Shown here: in pieces, positions 49,855-59,484 of the stretch | Layout of the letters: every line of letters starts with the position of its first letter | Position numbering within the stretch: the first letter of the stretch is position 1 | Origin: DASRAP01 sp964503275 | GTDB lineage: Bacteria > Gemmatimonadota > Gemmatimonadetes > Gemmatimonadales > Gemmatimonadaceae | Assembly: GCA_964503275.1 (NCBI GenBank) | Contig: CAZCZO010000003.1 | Span: 62,001 to 126,000 of the forward strand | Direction of reading: 5' to 3' | DNA length: 64,000 nt | Translations under genes and position numbers: made by a program | The notes under the pieces: generated by a model | The model's input: the letters and a program-made list of their open reading frames with translations, nothing else | Databases searched by the model: none | Told to the model about the DNA's origin: nothing

Positions 49855-51305
49855 GCGCCGTGGAGGGGTCGTCACCTCCGGCGGCGGCGCTGGCCCTGCG
49901 GGGCATCACCAAACGATTCGGTTCGCTGACGGCACTGCAGGAGGCCGACCTGCGCGTGGCTCCTGGGAGCATCCACGCCGTGCTGGGTGAGAACGGTGCC
50001 GGCAAGACGACGCTGCTGCGCATGGCCTTCGGCATGCTCGCCCCCGATGCCGGGTCGATGACGATCGACGCGCGACCCTACGCGCCGCGGTCACCGCGCG
50101 ACGCGATGGAGGCCGGCGTGGGCATGGTGCATCAGCACTACTCCCTGGTGCCGGCGATGACCGTCGCGGAGAACGTCGTGCTCGGGCTCGCCCGCCGCTG
50201 GGACCCCCGCGCGGCAGCGGCGGCCGTGCTCGACGCGGCGACGACGCTGGGACTCTCTGTGGACCCGTCGGCACGCGTTGAGCACCTGTCCGTCTCGGAG
50301 CAGCAGCGCGTCGAGCTGATCAAGTGCGTGGTCCGTGGGGCGCGCGTGCTGATCCTCGATGAACCGACGGCGGTCCTCGCGCCAGACGAATCGCGGCACT
50401 TGCTGCGCCGTCTGCAGACCTTTGCGCGCAGCGGCGGCGCGGTCGTTCTGATCACGCATCACGTGCGTGAGGCCCTGGCCTATGCCGACGCCGTGACGGT
50501 GCTGCGCGGTGGACGCAGCGTGCTCCACGCCGACACCGCCTCGCTCGACGAGCGTACGGTGATCACGGCCATGGTCGGTGCGCATGACGTGCCGCGCGCC
50601 GCGGCCGCGGGCGAGCGCGGCGCTGCCATCATGCGAACGGACGCTGTGCACGTCGTCGATGCCCACGGTGTGACGCGCCTGCGCGAGGCCACCGTATCGG
50701 TGCACGCCGGCGAGATCGTCGGACTCGCGGGCGTGGACGGCAGCGGGCAGGCCGAGTTGCTGCGGGTACTCGCGGGCCGCCTGGCGGCCACGCAGGGCGC
50801 AGTGCACGCACCCGCGCGCGTCGGATTCGTCCCCGGGGACCGGCATCGCGATGCCTTGATGCTCGGCGCGTCACTCACCGAGAACTACGCGCTCGCGGCC
50901 GTGGGGTCGGGCAGCGGCCGCGTGGACTGGCCGGCGATGCGCGAGGCGACCGCCGCCCTGATCGCCGCGTACGATGTGCGCGGGGCGGCACCGTCCACCG
51001 TCGCCGCCGCGCTGTCGGGTGGCAACCAGCAGAAGTTCGTGGTCGGCCGTGCGATCGCGACGGCGCCCTCGGCGCTGGTGATCGAGAGTCCCTCGCGCGG
51101 GCTCGATGTGCGCGCGACCGCCGCGATCCACGAGACGCTGCGTGCGCAACGCGCGGCGGGCATGGCGATCGCGATCAGCTCCCCGGACCTCGATGAGCTG
51201 CTCGCGCTGGCCGATCGCATCGTCGTCTGTCACGCCGGATCGGTGCGCGAGGTGCCGCGCGATGTGGACGCGATCGGCCGGGCCATGGTCGGAGCGGCCG
51301 CGTGA
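49851..51305 (+). CDS. Nucleoside/sugar-type ABC transporter ATPase, two domains
   Basis: 484 aa from a GTG overlapping the nif3 stop. Domain 1 has Walker A LGENGAGKTTLLRM, a Q-loop VGMVHQHYSLVP, signature LSVSEQQRVELIKCVV and Walker B VLILDEPTAVLAPDE. Domain 2 has a degenerate Walker A (AGVDGSGQAELLRVLAG, no Lys), signature LSGGNQQKFVVGRAI and VIESPSRGLDVRAT. This asymmetric layout is the rule for BMP-linked and ribose-type importers (CUT2). Confidence 0.93.
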   Translation: MSAVEGSSPPAAALALRGITKRFGSLTALQEADLRVAPGSIHAVLGENGAGKTTLLRMAFGMLAPDAGSMTIDARPYAPRSPRDAMEAGVGMVHQHYSLVPAMTVAENVVLGLARRWDPRAAAAAVLDAATTLGLSVDPSARVEHLSVSEQQRVELIKCVVRGARVLILDEPTAVLAPDESRHLLRRLQTFARSGGAVVLITHHVREALAYADAVTVLRGGRSVLHADTASLDERTVITAMVGAHDVPRAAAAGERGAAIMRTDAVHVVDAHGVTRLREATVSVHAGEIVGLAGVDGSGQAELLRVLAGRLAATQGAVHAPARVGFVPGDRHRDALMLGASLTENYALAAVGSGSGRVDWPAMREATAALIAAYDVRGAAPSTVAAALSGGNQQKFVVGRAIATAPSALVIESPSRGLDVRATAAIHETLRAQRAAGMAIAISSPDLDELLALADRIVVCHAGSVREVPRDVDAIGRAMVGAAA

Positions 51306-52375
51306 GCGCCGGTACCACCCACGGGCCTCCGGTGCACGCCGCGCCGCGCGGACCGCGCGCGATGGGCCCGCTGCTGATCGGCGTTGCCACGCTGACCGCA
51401 GTGGTCGGTTGCCTCGTCCTGCTCCTGCTTGCCACCGGCCACGACCCTGCCACCGCGCTGCGCGCGCTGCTGCGCGGCGCCGTGGGGTCATGGTACACCC
51501 TCACATCCACGACCTTGGTCCGCGCGACCCCGTTGATCCTGACCGGGCTCGCGGTGGCCATCGCGTTCCGTGCCGGCGTGCTCAACATCGGCGCCGAGGG
51601 GCAGCTGCTCGCTGGGGCGGCCGCCGCGACGGCCGTGGCCATCGCGTGGCCAAGCGGGGGAGCCCTGCCAGGCGTGCTGGCCGGCGCGGCGGGAGGTGTG
51701 CTCTGGACGGCGCTCCCCGCATGGCTGCGCCTCCGCTACAACGTGCTGGAGGTCATCAGCACGCTGATGTGCAACGCCGTCGCCGTATACGTGGTGGGGT
51801 GGTTGGTGCGCGGTCCGTTGCAGGAGCCGACACGGATATATCCGCAGTCGGCGGTACTGGACCTCGCCAGTCGACTTCCGCTCCTGTGGGATGGCACGCG
51901 ACTGCACGCCGGGTTCGTCCTCGCGCTGCTGCTGGTGGCAGCGGCCTGGTGGATCAACGCCCATACCGCCGCCGGATTCCGTCTGCGCGCGGTGGGCCTG
52001 AACGAGAACGCCGCGGCCTCGACAGGAGGCATCGCCGTCGCACGCACCCGCCTTGTGGCCTTCGTGGTGAGCGGCGCGCTTGCGGGCGTCGCCGGCGCCG
52101 TCGAGGTGCAGGGCGTGACCTACGCGCTGTATGAGAACCTGTCGCCGGGCTACGGCTACACGGCCATCGCGGTCGCGCTGTTGGCGCGTCTCGACGCGCG
52201 CGCGGTGATCGTCGCCGCGTTGCTCTTCGCCGCGCTCCAAGCCGGTGGGAGCGCGATGCAGCGCGACGCCGCTGTGCCCGCGGTGACGGTGAAGGTGGTC
52301 GAAGCCGCGCTGATCCTCGGTGTGATCACGGTCGCGGCGTGGCAGCAGCGGCGCACACGGAGTCACGCGGTATGA
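51302..52375 (+). CDS. BMP-type ABC transporter permease, subunit 1
   Basis: 357 aa with eight to ten hydrophobic segments. The BPD_transp_2 pattern is present: PLILTGLAVAIAFRAGVLNIGAEGQ (split here as AVAIAFRAGVLNIGAEG), then the coupling-helix region GFRLRAVGLNENAAASTGGI. NupB-like. GTGA overlap with the ATPase. Confidence 0.92.
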   Translation: MSAGTTHGPPVHAAPRGPRAMGPLLIGVATLTAVVGCLVLLLLATGHDPATALRALLRGAVGSWYTLTSTTLVRATPLILTGLAVAIAFRAGVLNIGAEGQLLAGAAAATAVAIAWPSGGALPGVLAGAAGGVLWTALPAWLRLRYNVLEVISTLMCNAVAVYVVGWLVRGPLQEPTRIYPQSAVLDLASRLPLLWDGTRLHAGFVLALLLVAAAWWINAHTAAGFRLRAVGLNENAAASTGGIAVARTRLVAFVVSGALAGVAGAVEVQGVTYALYENLSPGYGYTAIAVALLARLDARAVIVAALLFAALQAGGSAMQRDAAVPAVTVKVVEAALILGVITVAAWQQRRTRSHAV

Positions 52376-53286
52376 CCGAAACGCTTGCGCTGTTCGCGGA
52401 GGCCACCGTGCGCACCGCCACACCCCTGGCCCTCGCGGCCCTGGGTGAAGTGGTGGCCGAGCGCGCGGGTGTGATCAACCTCGGCATCGAAGGCGCACTC
52501 ATCGGTGGGGCCTTCGGGGCGCTCGTGGTCGCGGGCGGCGCTGGTCCGTACCTGGGCCTCGTCGGTGGAGCCGCCGCGGGCATGCTGATCGCACTGCTCT
52601 TTGCCGCCGTCGCGATCGGCGGGCGAGCGGATCAGATCATCGCAGGTACGGCCATGAGTCTCGTGGGCTTGGGCATGACCGGCGTGCTCTACCGCTCGTG
52701 GTACGGGACCACCGGCGCAGCGCTGAACACGCCGACGCTGGGCCCGGTCGCGATCCCCGGACTCTCCCAGTTGCCGATCGTCGGTCCGGCGTTGTTCGCC
52801 CAGCCGCTGCCGACGTACGTGCTCGCGGTCCTGGCGATCGGGTGTTGGCGCTGGATGTACCACACGGGCGGTGGCCTCGCGCTCCGCGGCTGCGGCGAAA
52901 GCCCGACGGCGGCGCGCGTTGCGGGGATCCGCGTACGACGCGTACAGACCTATGCGGTGCTCTTCGCAGGCGCACTCGCGGGCCTCGGCGGCGCCACCTT
53001 GGTCCTCGCGCAAGCGGGCACCTTCGCCGAGGGAATGTCGGCCGGTCGCGGATTCGTCGCGATCGCGATCGTGGTCCTCGGACGCTGGCACCCACTGGGC
53101 GCTGTGCTCGCCGCCCTGCTCTTTGGCGCCGCCTCGGCGCTGCAGACGGTGTTCCAGGCACTGGGCTCGGACCTCCCGTACCAGTTGTTCCTGGCCTTCC
53201 CCTACTTGCTCACGCTCGCGGCGCTTGCCGGGTTCGCCGGCCGCAGCCGCGCGCCGGCGGCGTTGGGGATGGTGGTCGACGACTGA
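52372..53286 (+). CDS. BMP-type ABC transporter permease, subunit 2
   Basis: 304 aa, ATGA overlap with subunit 1. It begins with TPLALAALGEVVAERAGVIN then LGIEGALIGGAFGA, the signature of the smaller permease (NupC-like). The coupling helix is GLALRGCGESPTAARVAGI. With the receptor and ATPase it completes an importer; a purine-nucleoside substrate is the best guess. Confidence 0.92.
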   Translation: MTETLALFAEATVRTATPLALAALGEVVAERAGVINLGIEGALIGGAFGALVVAGGAGPYLGLVGGAAAGMLIALLFAAVAIGGRADQIIAGTAMSLVGLGMTGVLYRSWYGTTGAALNTPTLGPVAIPGLSQLPIVGPALFAQPLPTYVLAVLAIGCWRWMYHTGGGLALRGCGESPTAARVAGIRVRRVQTYAVLFAGALAGLGGATLVLAQAGTFAEGMSAGRGFVAIAIVVLGRWHPLGAVLAALLFGAASALQTVFQALGSDLPYQLFLAFPYLLTLAALAGFAGRSRAPAALGMVVDD

Positions 53287-53287
53287 G

Positions 53288-54190
53288 CTAGCAACCCGCG
53301 CGCGGACCCTGCCAGCGCGGCGACCACGCGCCCGCCGCGCTGTCCCGCTCAAGGAGCAGCACCAGGGGTCCACGCGCATCGGAGCGCTCGAGCAAGAGCC
53401 CCACCGCACCCGTGCCGACGAACTGCACGAGCGCGAGCACCTCGTCGATATCGACCGACGCCTCGCGGCCCCAGCGGCGCTCGGCATACACCAGCCGCGG
53501 TTCCGCCTCGGGGGAGCCCGCCTCGGCCAACAGTAGCAGCTGCTCGCTGGCCGGATCGTCCTCGACGGCGACCGTTCGTGCGACGATCGCGACCAGCAGC
53601 GATGGGCCGGCGGGGAGCGACCCGCGCCAGGCGCTGCGGACCACGTAGGGGAGACCCGCGAAGCGCTCGACCGTGTCGCCGGGTGCCCGCGAGGCCAAGC
53701 GCGCCACCGCGATCGCGCGGCGCAACGAATCGGCCGGGGAGATCCCCTCGATGGAATCGAGCGGGATGGGCGTCGCGATCTCGCGGCTGAGCCCCACGCG
53801 CCATCCGATGTCGGTCGCCACGGGCGCCTGCGGCCACGATGGACAGCGACTGACCGGCACCGACACGGCCCCAAGCACCCCGAGGGTGGTCCGCCCATCG
53901 CGCGCGAACAGCTCGACGTCGAGGCCTTCGATGGGACCGAGGGCCACGGAGGCCGTCGCCACGGACGGCGCGAGCGGGGGGATGAGGGCCGCGCCCTCGC
54001 CCGAAGGCGCGGGCACCAGGATCAATGTGCCATAGGCGCTGGGCCAGCTCGGGCCCGTGGGCGCTGGCTCGGCCACGGGGCGGTCGGCGGCGACGTTCGA
54101 CGGAGGCGCACGCTCAGGAGCGGGCGCTGTATCGCCGCAGGCCAACGCTATGGCACAGAGCAGCCCGAGGAGGGGTCGCGTGCTAGGCAC
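53288..54190 (-). CDS. Lipoprotein of unknown function
   Basis: 300 aa from GTG 54190, or 314 aa from ATG 54232, which would overlap the DUF4031 gene by 50 bp. Lipobox CAIALAC. A Pro/Ala-rich linker follows, then a beta-rich domain with segments such as GLDVELFARDGRTTLGVLG, YVVRSAWRGSLPAGPSLLVA and VDIDEVLALVQFVGTG. No family is recognised. The short -10-like TATCTT seven nt before the GTG supports the shorter start. It is last in the pilin-DUF4031 run. Confidence 0.68.
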   Translation of the reverse strand: MPSTRPLLGLLCAIALACGDTAPAPERAPPSNVAADRPVAEPAPTGPSWPSAYGTLILVPAPSGEGAALIPPLAPSVATASVALGPIEGLDVELFARDGRTTLGVLGAVSVPVSRCPSWPQAPVATDIGWRVGLSREIATPIPLDSIEGISPADSLRRAIAVARLASRAPGDTVERFAGLPYVVRSAWRGSLPAGPSLLVAIVARTVAVEDDPASEQLLLLAEAGSPEAEPRLVYAERRWGREASVDIDEVLALVQFVGTGAVGLLLERSDARGPLVLLLERDSAAGAWSPRWQGPRAGC

Positions 54191-54461
54191 GCGGTGGAAG
54201 ATACGGCCCACCGAGATCCCAGTGCCACGCATCCCGTCGCTCGCCGGTCCGCGGGTCCTTCAGGGGCTTGAACTGCAGGCGCTGCTCGGGAATGCCATGG
54301 GCGCGCCCGTACGCCAGCAGCGCGTCGCGATCGCAGGAGACCAGGTGCGCCAGCGGCTGACCGAACCAGCGGTGGCGGTGCAACCAGAGACCACCATCCA
54401 TCGCGTGGATCATGCCATCACGTCGCCGAGCGAACTCCCGCCAGCTCGGGGCCTCCGTCAC
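54183..54461 (-). CDS. DUF4031-like small protein
   Basis: 92 aa from a GTG overlapping the pilin stop (GTGA). The conserved core resembles DUF4031: GQPLAHLVSCDRDALLAYGR, IPEQRLQFK and DAWHWDLGG (usually HYDL). Members are small cytoplasmic proteins of unknown function. A longer reading frame exists upstream, but it lies across the pilin gene in another frame and is not real. Confidence 0.68.
   Translation of the reverse strand: MTEAPSWREFARRRDGMIHAMDGGLWLHRHRWFGQPLAHLVSCDRDALLAYGRAHGIPEQRLQFKPLKDPRTGERRDAWHWDLGGPYLPPRA
54198..54203 (-). promoter_or_regulatory. -10-like element before the unknown lipoprotein
   Basis: Minus-strand TATCTT, 7 nt (CCACCGC), then GTG 54190. It lies inside the end of the DUF4031 gene. 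Confidence 0.35.
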
Positions 54462-54838
54462 TCGCAGCGGACTTGTCCTTCGGCGATCGCCGGTGCGAGC
54501 ACGGGGACATTGCCGACGAAGATCGCACAGGTCAACGGTGTCGACGCCGGATGGGTCGCGGTGGCCGACCAACCTGAGCCCGTGGCCGCGGCCACCGTGA
54601 TGGTCACGCCCGGGCTGCCCGTGAGGTTCAACGTCGAAATGTCGGTCGCGTAGGACCCCACTTCGTACATGTACGCCTCTTGCGCTGACGCCAGGTTCTT
54701 GAGGTCCGACTTGAGGGTCGCGGCGTTGGCCTTGCCCTTGGTGTTCTGGAACTTCGGCACCGCGATGGCCGCGAGAATGCCGATGATCACGACCACGATC
54801 AGCAACTCGATCAGGGTGAAGCCGCGCCGACGTGCCAT
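54458..54838 (-). CDS. Type IV pilin / pseudopilin
   Basis: 126 aa. Class III signal MARRRG|FTLIELLIVVVIIGI with a prepilin-peptidase site after the Gly, Glu5 of the mature protein, and a long hydrophobic helix. The C-terminal domain is short, with one possible Cys pair (TCAIFV and VRCE). It could be a major pilin subunit or a minor/pseudopilin; no assembly genes are nearby. Confidence 0.92.
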   Translation of the reverse strand: MARRRGFTLIELLIVVVIIGILAAIAVPKFQNTKGKANAATLKSDLKNLASAQEAYMYEVGSYATDISTLNLTGSPGVTITVAAATGSGWSATATHPASTPLTCAIFVGNVPVLAPAIAEGQVRCE

Positions 54839-55103
54839 TGCGAAGATCCGGAAACGTGTATCGCGTCGCAGACAAGCGAGAGACCCGTGCCGAAGGTCAC
54901 ACTCGCGTCAAGAGGTCAGTACCCGCTGGTGCAATGCTGGGGCCGCTACGAACACCGTGGCAGTAACTCTTTGCTCTTGAACAACTTACGATTCAACCCG
55001 CGGTCAGGTCACGCGTCGAACCCCCATTTCAGTTCGCGCCGACTCTCGCACTACGCAATTTGTGGGCCGTCACCGACTTGCCCCGGAACACGAACTCGAC
55101 TGG
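54839..55103. other. 265-bp intergenic region upstream of the pilin gene
   Basis: It separates polA from the pilin gene on the same strand and should hold the pilin promoter. No convincing -35/-10 pair, operator or hairpin was found by eye. Confidence 0.5.
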
Positions 55104-57959
55104 CTACTTGGCGTCCACCCAGTTGTCGCCGACCCCGATGTCCACCACCAGCGGAACCGACAGGGTCGCGGCCCCCTCCATCGCCTGACGCACCAGCGCG
55201 GCCAACGCGTCCATCTCGTCGGGCGGCCCCTCGAAGACCAGTTCATCGTGGACCTGCAAGAGCATGGTGCTCTGGAGTCCCGACGTCGCGAGCGACGCGG
55301 CCACGTCGAGCATGGCCTGCTTGATGAGGTCGGCCGCGGAACCTTGGATGGGAGAGTTCTGCGCGATCCGCTCCCCGAACGACCGGACATTGAAGTTGCG
55401 GTCGGTGATCTCGGGAATGCGCCGACGCCGGCCGATGATGGTCTCCGCATACCCGCGCTCGCGGGCCTGCGTGACACAGTCGTCGAGATAGCGCCGCACC
55501 CCGGCGAAGCGCTCGAAGTACGTCGCGATGAAGGCCTTCGCTTCGTCCTGCGCGATCTTCAGTTGCTTGGACAGCGAGAAGGGACCCTGCCCGTAGATCG
55601 TGGCGAAGTTGATGGTCTTGGCGCGCGCACGCATCTCGCTGGTGACGGCCTCGAGCGGCACATCGAAGATCACGGACGCCGTCTGCCGGTGGATATCGCC
55701 CCCGGCGCGGAACGCCGAGACGAAGGCGGCATCGCCGGAGAGATGCGCGAGCAAGCGCAGCTCGATCTGCGAGTAGTCGGCCGCCAAGAACCGCCAGCCC
55801 TCGCGCGGCACGAACCCGCGACGGATGTCGCGCCCGATCGCGGTGCGGATGGGGATGTTCTGCAGATTGGGGTCACTGGAGCTGAGGCGCCCGGTCGCCG
55901 CCACCGTCTGCGCATACGACGTATGCAGGCGCCCCGTGCGCGGATTCACCAGCGCCGGCAGCGCATCGAGATACGTGGCCTCGAGCTTGGCCAGTTCACG
56001 GTACTCCATCAACAGCACGGGGAGCGTGTGCCCTTCGTCGGCCAACTCCTGCAGCACGGAGGCATCGGTGCTGGGCCCGGTCGCGGTCTTCTTCTTGACG
56101 GGCAAGCCGAGCTTCTCGAAGAGGATGACCCGCAACTGCGGATTGGAGTTGATGTTGAACTCCTCACCAGCCTCGTCCCAGATGCGGCGCTCTACGATGG
56201 CCCGTTCGGCCGCGAAGCGCGTCTTGAGCTGCGCGAAGTGTGCGACATCGATGCGCACGCCGACCCACTCCATCTGCGCCAGGACATCGATGAGCGGCAG
56301 TTCGAGGTCGGTGAGCAGATGCGTGAGCCCTTCCGCCTCGAGCCGCGGTGCCAAGTACTCCCAGAGCCGCCAGGTGTAGTCGGCATCCTCGCAGGCATAC
56401 GCCGTGGCCCGGTCGATGGGCACCTCCGCGAAGGGGATCTGCGCTTTGCCCTTGCCGGTCACCGCCTCGTACGGGATCATCGTGTGATGCAGCAGCTCGA
56501 AGGCCAAGGCATCGAGTCCATGCGAGCGGCGGCCGGGATCGAGCAGATAGCTGCCGAGCATGGTGTCGAAGTGCACACCGCGCACCGTCACACCGGCGCG
56601 GCGCAGCACCAGGACATCGTACTTGGCGTTCTGCGCGACCTTGGCGACCGCCGGGTCCTCGAAGAGCGCGACCAGTGACGCACAGCGCGGATCGCGGAGC
56701 GGCGGCAGGTTGCGCACGATCGGAGCATCGGTCGCATCACCCTCGCCGAGGTCGAAGGCGCCTTGTCCACCGGGGGCCCGATGCCCGAACGGCAGGTAGT
56801 AGGCCTCGCCTGGCGCGAGAGCGATCGCGATCGATACGAGATCGGCGCGCAGCGGCGTGACGATCGGCGGCGCGCCCGGCTCCAGCTCGGTCTCGGTGTC
56901 GAAGGCCATCCGGCCGGCCGCGCGAACGGATGCGACCAGCTGCTCCAGCGCCGCCACGGTGTCGACCACGGTATAGCGGGTCGCAATGGACGGCGGCGCC
57001 GACGGCTCGCGACCCGCGTCGGACGCCGCGGGCTCGGGTGCCGCGTCAGCCACTGCGCGGGCGAGCGTGGAGAACTCCAGCTCGACATACAGCGCCCGCA
57101 ACGCGGCGGCATCGGGGGGTTCGACGATCAACGCGTCCAGATCGAGCGCGATGTCGAGGTCATACCGCGCCGTGACGAGCGCCCGGGACAGCTCGGCCGC
57201 CTCGCGGCCTGCGGCGATGGCCTTCTGCGCCCGCGGGGGCGTGAGGGCGTCGACGTGCGCGAGGATCGCGTCGAGGGAGCCCCACTGTGCCAGTAACTCG
57301 CGCGCCCCCTTCTCGCCGATCCCTTTGACCCCTGGCACGTTGTCCGAGGTATCGCCGACCAGCGCGAGATAGTCCACCACCTGATGCGGCGGGACGCCGA
57401 GCCGCTCGTGGGCATTGTCGACGTCGTACCACTTCTCGGTGGTGGCGCCAGGGCGACCGTGGTACGGATTGAGGATGCGGATCCCCGGCCGGACCAGCTG
57501 CAGGAGGTCCTTGTCGGGCGAGACGACAACGGCCTCGACCCCCGCCTCGACCGCTCGCACCGCGAGTGTGGCGATGACATCGTCGGCCTCGAAGTTCGCG
57601 AGCTCCAGCAGCGGGATGCGTTGCGCGACGAGCAGCTGCTCCACCCGCTCGACGCCACGGTCGAAGTCCGCCTGCGCTTCGGGCTCGAGCGCGATGCGTG
57701 TGGCCTTGTAGTCGGCGTACAGTTCCTCGCGCTCCGAGAGCCCGGCATCGTGCACCCAGCCCAGATAGTCCGGCGCGTGCGCCTTGCGCAGGCGGTCGAG
57801 GAAGTTGGCGATCCCCCAAGGGATGGCCGTGTTCTCCCCTCGGCTGGTGCTCAGGGGACGTCCACCGGCGGTGGCATGGAACGCGCGATAGATCAGCGCG
57901 TACCCATCGATCAAGAAGAGGCGTTTGCGGGGCGTCACGCTCACAAATTGGGGACGCAC
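55104..57959 (-). CDS. polA: DNA polymerase I
   Basis: 951 aa from GTG 57959, or 946 aa from GTG 57944. The 5' nuclease domain starts RLFLIDGYALIYRAFHA. The 3'-5' exonuclease domain appears active: the DTE motif is FDTETELEPG, followed by AQNAKYDVLVL and YACEDADYTW. The polymerase domain has motif A FLAADYSQIELRLLAHLSGD, the O-helix region RAKTINFATIYGQGPF and motif C QVHDELVFEGP. It removes RNA primers and fills repair gaps. Confidence 0.96.
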   Translation of the reverse strand: MRPQFVSVTPRKRLFLIDGYALIYRAFHATAGGRPLSTSRGENTAIPWGIANFLDRLRKAHAPDYLGWVHDAGLSEREELYADYKATRIALEPEAQADFDRGVERVEQLLVAQRIPLLELANFEADDVIATLAVRAVEAGVEAVVVSPDKDLLQLVRPGIRILNPYHGRPGATTEKWYDVDNAHERLGVPPHQVVDYLALVGDTSDNVPGVKGIGEKGARELLAQWGSLDAILAHVDALTPPRAQKAIAAGREAAELSRALVTARYDLDIALDLDALIVEPPDAAALRALYVELEFSTLARAVADAAPEPAASDAGREPSAPPSIATRYTVVDTVAALEQLVASVRAAGRMAFDTETELEPGAPPIVTPLRADLVSIAIALAPGEAYYLPFGHRAPGGQGAFDLGEGDATDAPIVRNLPPLRDPRCASLVALFEDPAVAKVAQNAKYDVLVLRRAGVTVRGVHFDTMLGSYLLDPGRRSHGLDALAFELLHHTMIPYEAVTGKGKAQIPFAEVPIDRATAYACEDADYTWRLWEYLAPRLEAEGLTHLLTDLELPLIDVLAQMEWVGVRIDVAHFAQLKTRFAAERAIVERRIWDEAGEEFNINSNPQLRVILFEKLGLPVKKKTATGPSTDASVLQELADEGHTLPVLLMEYRELAKLEATYLDALPALVNPRTGRLHTSYAQTVAATGRLSSSDPNLQNIPIRTAIGRDIRRGFVPREGWRFLAADYSQIELRLLAHLSGDAAFVSAFRAGGDIHRQTASVIFDVPLEAVTSEMRARAKTINFATIYGQGPFSLSKQLKIAQDEAKAFIATYFERFAGVRRYLDDCVTQARERGYAETIIGRRRRIPEITDRNFNVRSFGERIAQNSPIQGSAADLIKQAMLDVAASLATSGLQSTMLLQVHDELVFEGPPDEMDALAALVRQAMEGAATLSVPLVVDIGVGDNWVDAK

Positions 57960-57993
57960 GCACCCGAGCGACAGCGGCGCCGCACGACCGGCC

Positions 57994-59412
57994 TCACGGC
58001 ATCCGCTCCGCGCGGCGGCGGCGGCGCTCGACCAAGCTCTCCACCTCCGCCTCGGAGGCGGGCGTCAACCGCCAGCGGTTCGCACCGAATGCGCTCGTGA
58101 ACGCGACGGACACGCGATCGTCGAGATACTCCCAGACCTGGAAGCGGCCCCGCTGCCCCGTTTCGGCCGGAAAACGATCAACGATCTGGTCGGGCTCGCC
58201 CAGCAGGAGCAGCACGCGCCCGCGGTCCGTCTTCCACCCCGCCATGCCGTCCTCGGCGAAGCGCGTGTTGGCCTGGCGCAGCCGGTCGAAGTACGCGCGG
58301 AGGCCCTCGTGCTCCGGCGTCGAGGGCTGCGGGTCGGTCGCGGCGACGAACTCCGACCAGGCCAACCCCCGCAGGGTCGGATCGACCTCTCGTAGCGCGT
58401 TGAGACGGGCCGGACGCGCGAAATACTGGAGGTAGTTCAGCATGTCCTCCCAGGTCGTGACCGGCAGATCGTCGCCGAAGGCCACGAACACCGAGGTCCG
58501 CGCCAGCTCGGAACGCCCCTCGGCGCTCAGGGCGGCCTCGGCGACCCCGAGGCCGATCGAGGCCACGGGGACGTAGGCGATGCCATGACGCAGGCCGTTG
58601 CCGCGCACCAGCTCGACGACCTGCTCCCAGACCACTCGCCCGTCGACCCGCACGGCGAGCCGCACGGGCGGCGGGGCGTCCGCCATGTCGTAGGACTCGA
58701 AGTAGACCGCAATGGCCGAATCGCGGCCGAACACCGCGGCCGATCGCGGCGAGAGCAGGAGGCGAGGGATCGAGTCACGCGCCAGGCGCGGGATGACCTC
58801 GTAGAAGGGCAGCGGCGACGACAGCGTGCCTGCCGCCATCCTCGGCAACGACACGGGGATCGTCTGGCCGGCCCGGCGGCCGCTCGCGTCATCGCGAACG
58901 TCCACCTGGAGCTGGTACTCACCCGGCGGGACGGTCAGGAGCTGCTGGAAGATGATCGACTCGTCGCTGCGGCTCGTTTCGCGGAACCCGGCCACGCGCA
59001 CCACCTCGGACGCGTCGATCCGCAGCACAGACGCACCGGCCCGCCGGAGGGTCAGGGTCACGCTGTAGGTGGCACGATACTGCTCCCCCTCGCGGCGAAA
59101 GGTCAGCGCCTGCGAGGCCATCGACAGCGCGACGAGCAGGTGGGTGGAGTCGGGCGTCGCGGCCGCGAGGTGGCCGACCGTACCCGTGAATGGCAGCACG
59201 CCGGACTGGGCCAGCATCCCGGCCTCTTGGGCCAGCACGGCGGCCTCGACCGACGTGCGCGCCGTGTCGAGCACCTCGCGCACCGGCGGCGGCGGCGGCG
59301 CGGGCAGGTCGGCGCGCCCCGCGCCGCGGCTGATGCAACCCGTTGCGCCCACCGACAGAAGGGCGAGCACGAGGCACCGGAATGGACGCTGCACGAGGAA
59401 AGGTCGGGTCAC
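57994..59412 (-). CDS. GWxTD-domain lipoprotein
   Basis: 472 aa from GTG 59412 with TAGGAG close upstream. Lipobox SVGATGC near residue 22, Pro-rich linker, a beta-rich middle part and a C-terminal GWxTD domain. The name-giving motif reads GWKTDRGRVLLLLGEPDQI, preceded by AEDGMAGW and followed by FQVWEYLDDRVSVAF. The domain is common in Gemmatimonadota, Acidobacteriota and Bacteroidota-related phyla; its function is unknown. It is divergent from a Ser/Thr kinase gene with 72 bp between them. Confidence 0.85.
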   Translation of the reverse strand: MTRPFLVQRPFRCLVLALLSVGATGCISRGAGRADLPAPPPPPVREVLDTARTSVEAAVLAQEAGMLAQSGVLPFTGTVGHLAAATPDSTHLLVALSMASQALTFRREGEQYRATYSVTLTLRRAGASVLRIDASEVVRVAGFRETSRSDESIIFQQLLTVPPGEYQLQVDVRDDASGRRAGQTIPVSLPRMAAGTLSSPLPFYEVIPRLARDSIPRLLLSPRSAAVFGRDSAIAVYFESYDMADAPPPVRLAVRVDGRVVWEQVVELVRGNGLRHGIAYVPVASIGLGVAEAALSAEGRSELARTSVFVAFGDDLPVTTWEDMLNYLQYFARPARLNALREVDPTLRGLAWSEFVAATDPQPSTPEHEGLRAYFDRLRQANTRFAEDGMAGWKTDRGRVLLLLGEPDQIVDRFPAETGQRGRFQVWEYLDDRVSVAFTSAFGANRWRLTPASEAEVESLVERRRRRAERMP

Positions 59413-59449
59413 AGGTCTCCTACCCCGGCCGCGGCCGGAAAGGTCACGC

Positions 59450-59478
59450 TTGATGATCGCTGTGCTGAACGTTACTAT
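59450..59478 (+). promoter_or_regulatory. Promoter for leaderless Ser/Thr kinase gene
   Basis: -35 TTGATG (59450-59455), 17-bp spacer, -10 TACTAT (59473-59478), CGCGCG, then GTG 59485. Confidence 0.6.
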
Positions 59479-59484
59479 CGCGCG

